The position numbers and the translations under genes were made by a program. A stretch of 64,000 bases of DNA from CAIQQQ01 sp037445025 (GTDB lineage: Bacteria > Pseudomonadota > Alphaproteobacteria > Acetobacterales > Acetobacteraceae), in NCBI GenBank assembly GCA_037445025.1, contig JBBILI010000007.1, positions 95,432 to 159,431 of the forward strand. Direction: 5' to 3'. This document shows positions 44,676 to 52,859 of this stretch, piece by piece. How positions within the stretch are numbered: the first letter of the stretch is position 1; each line of letters begins with the position of its first letter. The notes beneath the pieces were generated by a model. The model was given only the letters and a program-made list of their open reading frames with translations, did not search any database and was not told the origin of the DNA.

Positions 44676-45662
44676 ATGTCTTTCAATCTTGTGACCGACG
44701 TCGCCGGCATTTCCGTCGGTCACGCCACCGATCTGGCGCTGGGCTCCGGCGTGACGACGATCCTGTTCGATCGGCCGAGTGTTGCCTCCGTCTCGGTGCG
44801 CGGGGGGGCGCCGGCGGGGCGCGATCTCGCGGTGCTGGAGCTGGAGACGACGGTCACCCAGGTGGATGCCATCGTGCTGTCCGGCGGGTCCGGGTTCGGG
44901 CTTGATGCCACGACGGGGGTGATGGCGGCGCTGCGCGAGATGGGACGCGGCATCATGTTCGCAGGCCAGAGGCTGCCGATTGCGCCGACGGCGATCCTGT
45001 TCGACCTGGCCAATGGCGGGAACAAGGACTGGGGGCGGTATCCGCCGTATCGTGCGCTTGGGTATGACGCGACGATGGCCGCGGGGGCGCGGTTCGCGCT
45101 GGGCAGTGTCGGTGCGGGCACGGGGGCGACGACGGCCACGCTGAAAGGCGGACTCGGATCGGCCAGTGCGGTGACCGCCGACGGCCAGACGGTGGGGGCG
45201 ATCGTGGCAGTCAATGCGGTCGGCACGGCGACGATCGGCGAGGGGCCGCATTTCTGGGCGGCGCCGTTTGAACGCGACGGGGAGTTTGGCGGGCTGGGGA
45301 TGCCGCGCGACTTCGATCTACGGCTGCACACCAAGTCCGGCCCGCCGCGGGGGACGGCAACGACGATCGGGCTGGTCGCGACGGACGCGGTGCTGACACA
45401 GGCGCAGGTGCTGCGCCTGGCGATCATGGCCGATGACGGGCTGGCCCGGGCGATTTTGCCGGCGCATGCGCCGATGGATGGCGACACCGTGTTCGCGGTC
45501 TCGACCGGGCGGCGGGCGCTGGATGGCACGCGGGCGTTGACCGAGCTGGGGCATGTCGCGGGGATTGTGATGGCGCGGGCGATTGCGCGGGCGGTGTATC
45601 ATGCGACCCGCCTGCCCTATCCGCCGGGCGTGCCTGCCTGGTCTGACCGCTTCGGCGCATGA
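44676..45662 (+). CDS. P1-family N-terminal-nucleophile peptidase (DmpA/NylC-like)
   Basis: The 328-residue precursor should cut itself to expose a catalytic Thr. By position the nucleophile is Thr229 in GTATTIGLVATDA, and the acidic pair is Asp268 and Asp270 in APMDGDTVFAVSTG, 39 residues further, as in the nylon oligomer hydrolase NylC. Most relatives have Asn before this Thr; here it is Ala228. VLSGGSGFGLDATTGV and VGAGTGATTATLKGGLGSA are family motifs. Substrates may be D- or beta-amino acid peptides. No good ribosome-binding site precedes the ATG; the palindrome ends 11 bases before it. It overlaps the next gene by 4 bases. Confidence 0.9.
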   Translation: MSFNLVTDVAGISVGHATDLALGSGVTTILFDRPSVASVSVRGGAPAGRDLAVLELETTVTQVDAIVLSGGSGFGLDATTGVMAALREMGRGIMFAGQRLPIAPTAILFDLANGGNKDWGRYPPYRALGYDATMAAGARFALGSVGAGTGATTATLKGGLGSASAVTADGQTVGAIVAVNAVGTATIGEGPHFWAAPFERDGEFGGLGMPRDFDLRLHTKSGPPRGTATTIGLVATDAVLTQAQVLRLAIMADDGLARAILPAHAPMDGDTVFAVSTGRRALDGTRALTELGHVAGIVMARAIARAVYHATRLPYPPGVPAWSDRFGA

Positions 45663-46621
45663 AGCGGGCGGGGATACTGTTTCTGCTGGGCGGCATCGTG
45701 CTGGCCGCCGTGCTGATCGCACGGAGTGAGCTGGGCAGCATCGCCACGGCCTTCGCCACGCTGGGGTTGGCCGGGTTCGCTCTGGTGGTGGCGGTGCATA
45801 TGCTGCTGATCGGGGTGATGGGCCTGAGCTGGGGGGCGCTGGCGCGGGGGGTATACCCGGCACGGTGGTTCGTCTGGGGCCGGCTGGTGCGGGAGGGCAG
45901 TGCGGAGGTGCTGCCGCTGTCGCAGCTCGGCGGGTTCGTGTTCGGCAGCCGGGCGGTGGTGCTGGCCGGGACCTCGGCGCGGTTTGCCGCCGCGTCGACG
46001 GTGGTGGATGTGACGTTGGAGCTTGTGGCACAGCTGGTCTACACGCTTCTCGGTCTGGGGCTGCTGGCCGCGCTGAAGCCGGGCAGCGCGATCGAGCTGC
46101 CGGCTTTGGCGGCATTGCTGGGCATGGCGACACTGGCCGGACTGTTCGTGCTGGCGCAGCGGCGCGGGCTTGCCACGGTCGAGCGCGCCATCGCCGGGCT
46201 GACACGCAAGCTGTTCGGCGAACAGGCGCAGTTGGGCTCGCTGCGGGACACGATCGACGACCTGCATGGCAACCGTGGCAATCTGGTGCGCTCGTTCGGG
46301 TTGCACCTGACCGCCTGGCTGCTGGTGGGCTGCGAGACCTGGCTGATGCTGCGGCTGCTGGGGGCGCCTGTGGGGCTGGCGGCGGCGTTGGTGATCGACA
46401 GCCTGCTGTCGGGCCTTCGGAGCATGGCGTTCATGGTGCCGCAGGCATTGGGCGTGCAGGAGGGCGGGTATATTCTGCTGGGCGCGCTGTTCGGTGTGAC
46501 GCCGGAAGCGGCGCTTGCCCTGTCGTTGGTGCGGCGTGCGCGCGACCTGACAATCGGCGCGCCGGTACTGCTGGCGTGGCAATGGGTGGAAGGGCGCCGG
46601 GCGCTGCGGTTGCCGTCGTGA
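45659..46621 (+). CDS. Lysylphosphatidylglycerol synthase-like/HpnL-type membrane protein
   Basis: The 320-residue protein has about 7-8 hydrophobic segments (for example ILFLLGGIVLAAVLI at the start) and the HpnL-like ending FMVPQALGVQEGGYILLGALFGV with SLVRRARDLTIGAPVLL. HpnL relatives lie in hopanoid gene sets and have been linked to hopanoid handling, but the activity is not established. Here it is coupled by ATGA to a P1 peptidase, not to other hopanoid genes. Confidence 0.87.
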   Translation: MKRAGILFLLGGIVLAAVLIARSELGSIATAFATLGLAGFALVVAVHMLLIGVMGLSWGALARGVYPARWFVWGRLVREGSAEVLPLSQLGGFVFGSRAVVLAGTSARFAAASTVVDVTLELVAQLVYTLLGLGLLAALKPGSAIELPALAALLGMATLAGLFVLAQRRGLATVERAIAGLTRKLFGEQAQLGSLRDTIDDLHGNRGNLVRSFGLHLTAWLLVGCETWLMLRLLGAPVGLAAALVIDSLLSGLRSMAFMVPQALGVQEGGYILLGALFGVTPEAALALSLVRRARDLTIGAPVLLAWQWVEGRRALRLPS

Positions 46622-46695
46622 CTTTGTCGGCAAATCGACGGCAATCTGCAACGAGGGACTCGCAGTGCGGCTGAGCTTCTGGGCAGACTGTCGCG

Positions 46696-47547
46696 ATGCG
46701 TATTCTGCTGTTGCTGCTTGTGCTGATCCGCCCTGCCGCGGCGGCGGATCTCAAGCTCACCGCCTGGAACCTTTCCTGGCTGACCCTGCGCCCGGCTGGT
46801 GGGCCGGATCTTCCGGAGGGGGTTGACCCAAGGCGGCCCGAGGATATCGACCGGCTTCGGGCCTATGCGCTGATGCTGCGGGCCGATGTGATTGCGTTTT
46901 CCGAGGTGGATGGGCCCGAGATTGCGGCACGGGTGTTTCCGCCGGAGAGGTTCCGCATTCACATCACCGGCGATCAGGTGGTGCAGCGGGCCGGTTTTGC
47001 GGTGCGGCGGGGCCTCGCATTCACGCCCAATGCGGATGTGACCGGGCTGGACGTCTATGCTCATGCCCGGTTTCATCTGCGCAGTGCTGCCGATCTGACG
47101 CTGGATCTGCCGGACGGACGGCTGCGGCTGCTGGCGGTGCATCTCAAGTCCGGCTGCCGGCAGGGGGCGCTGACCGACACGCGCGATCCGGCGTGCCACA
47201 CGCTGGGACTGCAGCTGCCGGTGCTGCAGGCGTGGATCCGCGCGCGGGAGGCCGCGGGCGAAGCCTTCGTGCTGATGGGCGACTTCAACCGGTGGATGGA
47301 GAAGGGCGATCCGTTCTTCGCGGGGCTGGTCGCCGCGGCACCGCTGGCCCGTGCGGATGACGGGCTGTACTCGCCGTGCTGGGGCGGCGGCGGATTTCTC
47401 GATCATGTCATCGCTGGCGGCCCGGCCCGGGCCTGGCTGCAGCCTGACAGCCTGCGGGTTCTGGTCTATCGAGAAACGGGCGCTGCATGGAAGGATCGCA
47501 TTTCTGATCATTGTCCGGTCTCGGTGCGGCTCCATTTTACCCGCTGA
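46696..47547 (+). CDS. Endonuclease/exonuclease/phosphatase-family protein, exported
   Basis: The 283-residue protein begins with a short signal peptide (MRILLLLLVLIRPAAAA, cleavage near residue 17). The EEP fold is visible as LTAWNLSWLTL, IAFSEVDGPEIAARVF (Glu), LAVHLKSGC, LMGDFNRWM (Asp, Asn), and ISDHCPVSVRL (Asp, His) at the end. These make the metal-phosphodiesterase site. It may be an extracellular nuclease or phospholipase. It stands 75 bases after the HpnL-like gene and 87 before the DHA2 carrier. Confidence 0.88.
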   Translation: MRILLLLLVLIRPAAAADLKLTAWNLSWLTLRPAGGPDLPEGVDPRRPEDIDRLRAYALMLRADVIAFSEVDGPEIAARVFPPERFRIHITGDQVVQRAGFAVRRGLAFTPNADVTGLDVYAHARFHLRSAADLTLDLPDGRLRLLAVHLKSGCRQGALTDTRDPACHTLGLQLPVLQAWIRAREAAGEAFVLMGDFNRWMEKGDPFFAGLVAAAPLARADDGLYSPCWGGGGFLDHVIAGGPARAWLQPDSLRVLVYRETGAAWKDRISDHCPVSVRLHFTR

Positions 47548-47634
47548 TGTTCCGTGGGGGTCGCAATCGATGGTGTTTCTGGCAGTCGCGACCACCAGCG
47601 GTGGTCGCTGTCCGCAGCTGCGGCGAGGCGTTGC

Positions 47635-49086
47635 ATGACGGTGATGGACCAGGCGGTGCCACAGACGGCCCTGTCGCCGGCGGAGTTCGGGCATCCGCGG
47701 CGCTGGCTGATCCTGGCGGTGCTGCTGACCGGGGCGTTCCTGCTGCCGGTGGACTTCTCGATCGTCAACGTGGCGCTGCCGTCGATCCGTGCGGGGCTGG
47801 ATGCCAGCAGCGGTGAGCTGCAGCTGATCATTGCCGGTTACGCCGTGGCCTACGCGGTGCTGCTGATCACCGGTGGACGGCTGGGCGATCTGTATGGCCG
47901 CAAGACGATGTTTCTGGCGGGGATGGCGGGGTTCATGTTCGCCTCCGCCTTGTGCGGCCTGGCCTGGAACATCCAGGTGCTGATCGGTGCGCGGCTGGTG
48001 CAGGGTGTGGCGGCGGCGATGCTGCAGCCGCAGGTGCTGGCGGCCATCCGGGTGATCTTTCCGCCGGCCGAGCGCAACCGGGCGCTAGGACTGTATGGCG
48101 CGACGATGGGGCTGGGTGTGTCGATCGGCCAGCTTATCGGCGGTGTGCTGATCGGGCTGCACCCGTTCGGGACCACGTGGCAGTCGATTTTCCTGGTGAA
48201 CCTGCCGGTGGGGGCGCTCGACCTTGTTGCGGCCTGGTGGCTGCTGCCGCGGGTGCCGCGCGTGGCCGGCGTGCGGCTGGATCTGGCGGGGGTGGCCACA
48301 CTGTCACTCGGGCTGGGGCTGCTGGTCTATCCGCTGGTGGCGGGCGGTGAGCAGGGCTGGCCGGCCTGGACCCTGGTCTGCCTCGCGGCTTCGGTGCCGG
48401 TGCTGGCCGGGTTCGTGATGCTGGAACAGCGCCTGACCGCCACCGGGCAGGAGCCGCTGCTGGACATGCGGCTGTTCGCGAACCGCGGCTTCGCCGTGGG
48501 GATGACGCTGGAGCTGATGGTGTATTCCTCCAGCGGGTTCTTCTTCAGCTATGCCGTGTATCTGCAGAACGGGCTGGGGTGGGATGTGATGCAGGCGGGG
48601 CTTGCGATTCTGCCGTTCGGGCTTGGCTTCCTGTCGGGATCGCTGACGGTGCCGGCGCTGGTGGCGCGGATCGGGCTGGCGACGCCGCGGCTTGGCTACG
48701 TCGCAGGGATGGTGGGCCAGGGCGATGTGATCCTGATCCTGCACGGCGGCGGCGGGCCGGGAGTTGCGATGTTCGCCTCGCTGGCCTGCGCCGGGGTGGG
48801 GCTGGGATTGGTGTTCCCCTCGCTGCTGCGCATTGTGCTGCAGGACATCCGGCCCGCCCAGGCTGGCATGGCCTCCGGCGCGTTGAACATGGCGATCCAG
48901 ATCGGGCCTTCGATTGCTGTGCCGGTGATCGGCGGCGTATTCTTCCGCGTGCTGGGCGATGGCAGCTCGGTGACGCAGTTTCAGGCTGCTTTCGCAACAG
49001 CCCTGGCGTGCATTGTGGCAACGCACGCCACGGGTCTGGCACTCAGCTTTCTGCTCAGACGGAATACGCCAGCAGTTCCTTCCTGA
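47635..49086 (+). CDS. MFS transporter, DHA2 (EmrB/QacA) drug-efflux type
   Basis: The 483-residue carrier has about 14 hydrophobic segments. Motif A reads ITGGRLGDLYGRKTMF, the first segment has PVDFSIVNVALPSI, and the motif C-like region is LYGATMGLGVSIGQLIGG. The family exports drugs and other organic compounds with proton exchange. The ATG at 47635 is chosen because LPVDFSIVNVALP normally lies about 30-45 residues from the start; the frame from 47554 is not homologous. The 3' end overlaps the convergent serine hydrolase by 32 bases. Confidence 0.92.
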   Translation: MTVMDQAVPQTALSPAEFGHPRRWLILAVLLTGAFLLPVDFSIVNVALPSIRAGLDASSGELQLIIAGYAVAYAVLLITGGRLGDLYGRKTMFLAGMAGFMFASALCGLAWNIQVLIGARLVQGVAAAMLQPQVLAAIRVIFPPAERNRALGLYGATMGLGVSIGQLIGGVLIGLHPFGTTWQSIFLVNLPVGALDLVAAWWLLPRVPRVAGVRLDLAGVATLSLGLGLLVYPLVAGGEQGWPAWTLVCLAASVPVLAGFVMLEQRLTATGQEPLLDMRLFANRGFAVGMTLELMVYSSSGFFFSYAVYLQNGLGWDVMQAGLAILPFGLGFLSGSLTVPALVARIGLATPRLGYVAGMVGQGDVILILHGGGGPGVAMFASLACAGVGLGLVFPSLLRIVLQDIRPAQAGMASGALNMAIQIGPSIAVPVIGGVFFRVLGDGSSVTQFQAAFATALACIVATHATGLALSFLLRRNTPAVPS

Positions 49087-50446
49087 TCGCGGCCTCCGGC
49101 ATCGCGGTGCCGGAGGCGACACGCAGCTTGACGACCTTGCCGGCCTTGTTGCGCAGGCGCCGGACCGGCTCGTTGTAGCTGCCGAAGGCACTGGCGACGG
49201 CGATGCGTGCGTCGTCGACGCCGGTGACGTCGAGTTCGCCAACCTTCTGGAACGGGTTGGTGAGGCCGGGCAGTGCCAGCAGCACCTTGTCACCGATCGG
49301 TACCAGGTCCGTGGGGCCCCAGATGCTCCACCAGCGCCCGGTCCAGTCCGCCACCTTTTCGGTGGGAGCGCCTTCAGTGTGGAAGCGCTTGAGGATGTTG
49401 AGGGCACCGTCCAGCCAGACAGGGGCGGAGCCTTCAGCAACGTTGGTCAGAACCGAGACGCAGAGACCTTGAGATGGGACCATTGCGGTGCGGGTCACCA
49501 CGCCGGGGAAACCGCCGCCATGGCCGAACCATGCCCAGTCTTCGAGCTTGCCGCTGTTGGTGCCAAGACCATAGGTGCGCGTGAGTACCGAATGCGGATC
49601 CGCCCATTGCGGGCGCGTGATCTCGCGACGGCTTTCCTTCGAGAGGATGCTGGTTTCGGCCTCGGGCGAGAGATTGGTGAACCATTTTGCCAGATCGGAC
49701 GCCGTGCTGACGAAGCCGGTGGCCGAGGCCAGCGCATGGGTGGACTGGTTGCTCGGGAATGCGACATGGGCGCCCAGCACCAGCTTGCCGGCATGGCCCT
49801 TGGCGAGTTTGGCGCCTTTCGGAAGAGGCATATCGGGCGTGGTTTCGTGGAGCCCGGCGGCATCAACGATCTCGCGCTGGGTCCAGACATTGTAGGGCTC
49901 ACCGGTGATCGCCTCGATCACCAAGCCGGCAAGGCCGAAGCCATGGTTGGAGTATTTCAGGCGTGTGTTGGCATCGATCGCGGGCGGCAATGCCAGATCC
50001 GCGCGCAGTTCTGCGGTGTTGGCGAACTCCTTGCGCATCGCCCAGTAGCCGCTGTCCAGCCCGTCGCGGACGATGCCGGCAGTGTGCGACAGCAGCTGTG
50101 ACAATGTGGCCGTCGCCACATCAGGATGCAGCCCCGCCACATACTGGCCGGCGGTGTCGTCGAGCTCCAGGCGGCCCTGCTCGCGCAGCTTGAGAATGCC
50201 CGCAGCGGTGAAGGATTTGGAATGCGACGCCACACGAAACCGGTGCCGCGAGGTCAGTGCCACCCCAGCCGGCTGGTCCGCATGGCCGAACGCGGCTTCC
50301 AGGACGACACGACCGTGATACGCCACTGCAATCGCACAGCCAGGCTCTTCAGAGGCCCGCATCTGGTGCCCGAGCCATTGCGGGATATAGGCCAGCGCCG
50401 CATCGAGCCAGGCAGGATTCATTGCTTCGTCAGCTGATTTCGGCAT
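49055..50446 (-). CDS. Serine hydrolase, beta-lactamase class C-like
   Basis: At 463 residues it has the catalytic Ser-x-x-Lys in VASHSKSF, the Tyr-x-Asn in LKYSNHGFGLAG and an HGGGFPG near residue 330 in place of the KTG motif. Such proteins include esterases, peptidases and penicillin-binding-like enzymes. No export signal is seen. The ATG at 50446 is likely; one at 50422 is also possible, and the frame from 50503 adds a hydrophobic but non-homologous stretch (LPVVVVIVSG). The last 32 bases overlap the convergent MFS gene. Confidence 0.9.
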   Translation of the reverse strand: MPKSADEAMNPAWLDAALAYIPQWLGHQMRASEEPGCAIAVAYHGRVVLEAAFGHADQPAGVALTSRHRFRVASHSKSFTAAGILKLREQGRLELDDTAGQYVAGLHPDVATATLSQLLSHTAGIVRDGLDSGYWAMRKEFANTAELRADLALPPAIDANTRLKYSNHGFGLAGLVIEAITGEPYNVWTQREIVDAAGLHETTPDMPLPKGAKLAKGHAGKLVLGAHVAFPSNQSTHALASATGFVSTASDLAKWFTNLSPEAETSILSKESRREITRPQWADPHSVLTRTYGLGTNSGKLEDWAWFGHGGGFPGVVTRTAMVPSQGLCVSVLTNVAEGSAPVWLDGALNILKRFHTEGAPTEKVADWTGRWWSIWGPTDLVPIGDKVLLALPGLTNPFQKVGELDVTGVDDARIAVASAFGSYNEPVRRLRNKAGKVVKLRVASGTAMPEAAIRKELLAYSV

Positions 50447-50514
50447 GGACGGCGCTTTCCCAGAAACGATGACAACGACAACAGGCAATGCCGGCGTCGT
50501 CAAGACGGGGCCAG

Positions 50515-51378
50515 CTACACCTGCAGGTTCTGTGTCGCTGTCTCCAGCTCCTGGAAATTCGGCATATGCTCGTTGGGGGCCATCTTGCGGCCCGTCTCCA
50601 CGCTCACCGCAGGCGCATTGCCGTGCAGATGCGCCACCAGCACCGCCCTGACCACCTCGACATATTTGCTCTCCTCCTCGATCACCCCTTTGAGACGCAC
50701 CGCGAACGGCGCCGCGATGCCATAGGCCAGCAGGATGCCCAGGAACGTTCCCACCAGCGCGCCGCCGATCATCGCCCCCAGCACGGCCGGCGGCTCGTTG
50801 ATGTGCGACATTGTCTTGATCACGCCCAGCACCGCCGCCACGATGCCCAGCGCCGGCAGGCCATCGGCCATGGTCTGCAGCGCGTGGGCACTGTGCAACT
50901 CCTCGTTCAGCGTCTTCTTCAGCTCCCGCCCCATCAGGTCCTCGATCTGGTTCGGGTCGTCGGCATTCATGCCCACCATGCGCAGGTAATCGCAGATCAT
51001 GTCGCGAACGTGATGGTTCGCCTGCAGCTTGGGGAATTTCTGAAAGGCCGGGCTCTCGTCCGGCTTCTCGATATGCGGCTCAAGCGCCATGGCCCCCTTG
51101 GTGCTGGCCAGCCGCGCGAAATAGTACAGCAGGCTCAGCAGATCGACATAGTCGCCCTTCTTGTACGTGGCGCCCTTCAGCACCTTCTTCAGCCCGCCAA
51201 GCGTGTGCTTCACCGCATGCATGCTGTTGGACATGATGAAGATGCCGATCGCCGCGCCGCCGATGGTCAGGCATTCGAATGGCAGCGCCTCGATCAGCGG
51301 CGCCATGCTGCCGCCGGAGAGCATGTAGCTGCCGAAGACGCAGAGAAAGACAAAAATAAGTCCGCCAATCGTGGTCAT
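50515..51378 (-). CDS. motA: Flagellar motor stator protein MotA
   Basis: MotA forms the stator with MotB and turns ion flow into torque. The 287 residues have four membrane segments: residues 3-22, about 32-50, about 165-190 (MADGLPALGIVAAVLGVIKTM) and about 200-220 (IGGALVGTFLGILLAYGIAAP). The cytoplasmic loop includes LLYYFARLASTKGAMALEPHIEKPDE, with the Arg and Glu that meet FliG. It overlaps motB by 4 bases. Other flagellar genes are outside the window. Confidence 0.97.
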   Translation of the reverse strand: MTTIGGLIFVFLCVFGSYMLSGGSMAPLIEALPFECLTIGGAAIGIFIMSNSMHAVKHTLGGLKKVLKGATYKKGDYVDLLSLLYYFARLASTKGAMALEPHIEKPDESPAFQKFPKLQANHHVRDMICDYLRMVGMNADDPNQIEDLMGRELKKTLNEELHSAHALQTMADGLPALGIVAAVLGVIKTMSHINEPPAVLGAMIGGALVGTFLGILLAYGIAAPFAVRLKGVIEEESKYVEVVRAVLVAHLHGNAPAVSVETGRKMAPNEHMPNFQELETATQNLQV

Positions 51379-52505
51379 GGGGTCGGTCGTCCCACCTGGG
51401 GTGCAGCCGTGGGCACCGCACGCAACACGACAATGGCGATCCGGCGATTGGCTGCGGCCATCGGGTCGGATGGCAGCAGCGGATCACGATCCGCGTTGCC
51501 GGTCACGCTGCGGAACCGCGACTCCGGCAGTCCCGCCTCCATCAGCAGCCGGCGCGTGGCATTGGCCCGCTCGGTCGACAGCTCCCAGTTGGATTTGTCA
51601 TTGCCATGAAACGGCATGGCATCGGTGTGGCCGGCGATCGAGATCTGCTCGGTCATGCCCGCCAGAACCGGCACCACCTTCTGCAACAGCTGACGCGCGC
51701 GGTCCTGTATCACCGAGGCGCCAGACGCAAACATCGGTGTACGATCCTCGTCGAGCGGCTGGATGCGCAGTCCCTCAGGTGTGATATCAACCGTTACCTG
51801 GTGCGACAGGTCGGTCAGCAGCTTGTCACCCTGGATCGCCTGTCGAATCTGTTCGGCGGCGGCATTCATGCTCGCCCGCTCCTGCTGCTCGCGCTGCGCC
51901 CGCAAGGCTTCGGCCTGCGCCTCGGCGCGGGCCGTCACCGCCTGCGCCTCTTTGGTCTTGGCACCGACCAGCGCCAGGGCCCGCGCATCCGGCGACACCC
52001 GCGCCGTCGTGTCCGACAGACCGGCCCCTGGCAGCTTGGTCGCCTTGCGCCGCGGATCAGCGTCGACACGTCCGGCCGGATCGTACGGCTTCCGGCCCTC
52101 GCTGACGGCATCCGGGTCGAGATCGGTGGCGCCGTGCACCTGCGGCGTCGACGCCTCGGCCGGCTGGTCCGGCGAATTCGGCGCCGTCGAGTGCCCAGGC
52201 GTGATGCTGACTGTGCCGAGATTGGAGATGTAGTTGCCCTCCTCGAACGGTGTCTTGCCGCCGAACGGCAGTCCAGTGCCGGAGGCGGCATGGGCCAGCG
52301 GGTTCATCGGCGAGAAATAATCGGCAATGCCGCGACGCTGATCGTCCGACGTGGCGTTCAGCAGCCACATCAGCAGGAAGAATGCCATCATCGCGGTGAC
52401 GAAATCCGCGTATGCGACCTTCCAGGCGCCACCGTGATGGCCGCCTTCCACCACCTCCTCGCGCTTGATGATGATCGGGCGCTGGTCCGAACTCTTGCGA
52501 CTCAT
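51375..52505 (-). CDS. motB: Flagellar motor stator protein MotB
   Basis: The 376-residue protein has one membrane span with the proton-carrying Asp34 in KVAYADFVTAMMAFFLLMWLL. A long linker (about 70-230) is rich in Pro, Asp, Ala and Gln. The OmpA-like peptidoglycan-binding domain near the C-terminus has ISIAGHTDAMPF and ELSTERANATRRLL. The linker is longer than in enteric MotB, common in alphaproteobacteria. It is upstream of motA, the reverse of the usual E. coli order. A longer frame to 52805 has no homology. Confidence 0.96.
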   Translation of the reverse strand: MSRKSSDQRPIIIKREEVVEGGHHGGAWKVAYADFVTAMMAFFLLMWLLNATSDDQRRGIADYFSPMNPLAHAASGTGLPFGGKTPFEEGNYISNLGTVSITPGHSTAPNSPDQPAEASTPQVHGATDLDPDAVSEGRKPYDPAGRVDADPRRKATKLPGAGLSDTTARVSPDARALALVGAKTKEAQAVTARAEAQAEALRAQREQQERASMNAAAEQIRQAIQGDKLLTDLSHQVTVDITPEGLRIQPLDEDRTPMFASGASVIQDRARQLLQKVVPVLAGMTEQISIAGHTDAMPFHGNDKSNWELSTERANATRRLLMEAGLPESRFRSVTGNADRDPLLPSDPMAAANRRIAIVVLRAVPTAAPQVGRPTP

Positions 52506-52859
52506 GCGATGCGCCCCCGCGTCCGGCCGCCCGGCCTCAAGTCGGGCCTGAGCTTTGCCGCGCCTCCGGACGGTGTCGTCTCCATGCCTGCTGCCCCCGA
52601 AAATGGCGCCTGAACGAGACGCCTGACCACGACGCCTGAATGCCGGAACCCGGCCCGGGCCAGGGCCGGGACAGGTCCGAGCAACAGCATGGCCGGCGGG
52701 TGTTGAGGAGAGGTTAAGAGGGGAATGGGATCGGGCGCGGCTGCCGCCGGTGTGATGAGCTGGATGGACGGAACCCTGCCGCTGGGCTACCCCGTAACCC
52801 TTCAATACATAACGACTTCGTTCGAGCCGGCGGGCCGCGCGCAGCTTTCAGTGGATCAG
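52506..52859. other. Intergenic region between motB and a membrane-protein gene
   Basis: These 354 bases separate divergent genes. Three imperfect tandem 13-base units built on GACGCCTGA lie at 52605-52643, and a GC-rich inverted repeat (CCCGGCCCGGGCC) at 52648-52668. I see no convincing promoter. The downstream gene could start earlier, at 52755 or 52725, in which case part of this region would be coding. Confidence 0.5.
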
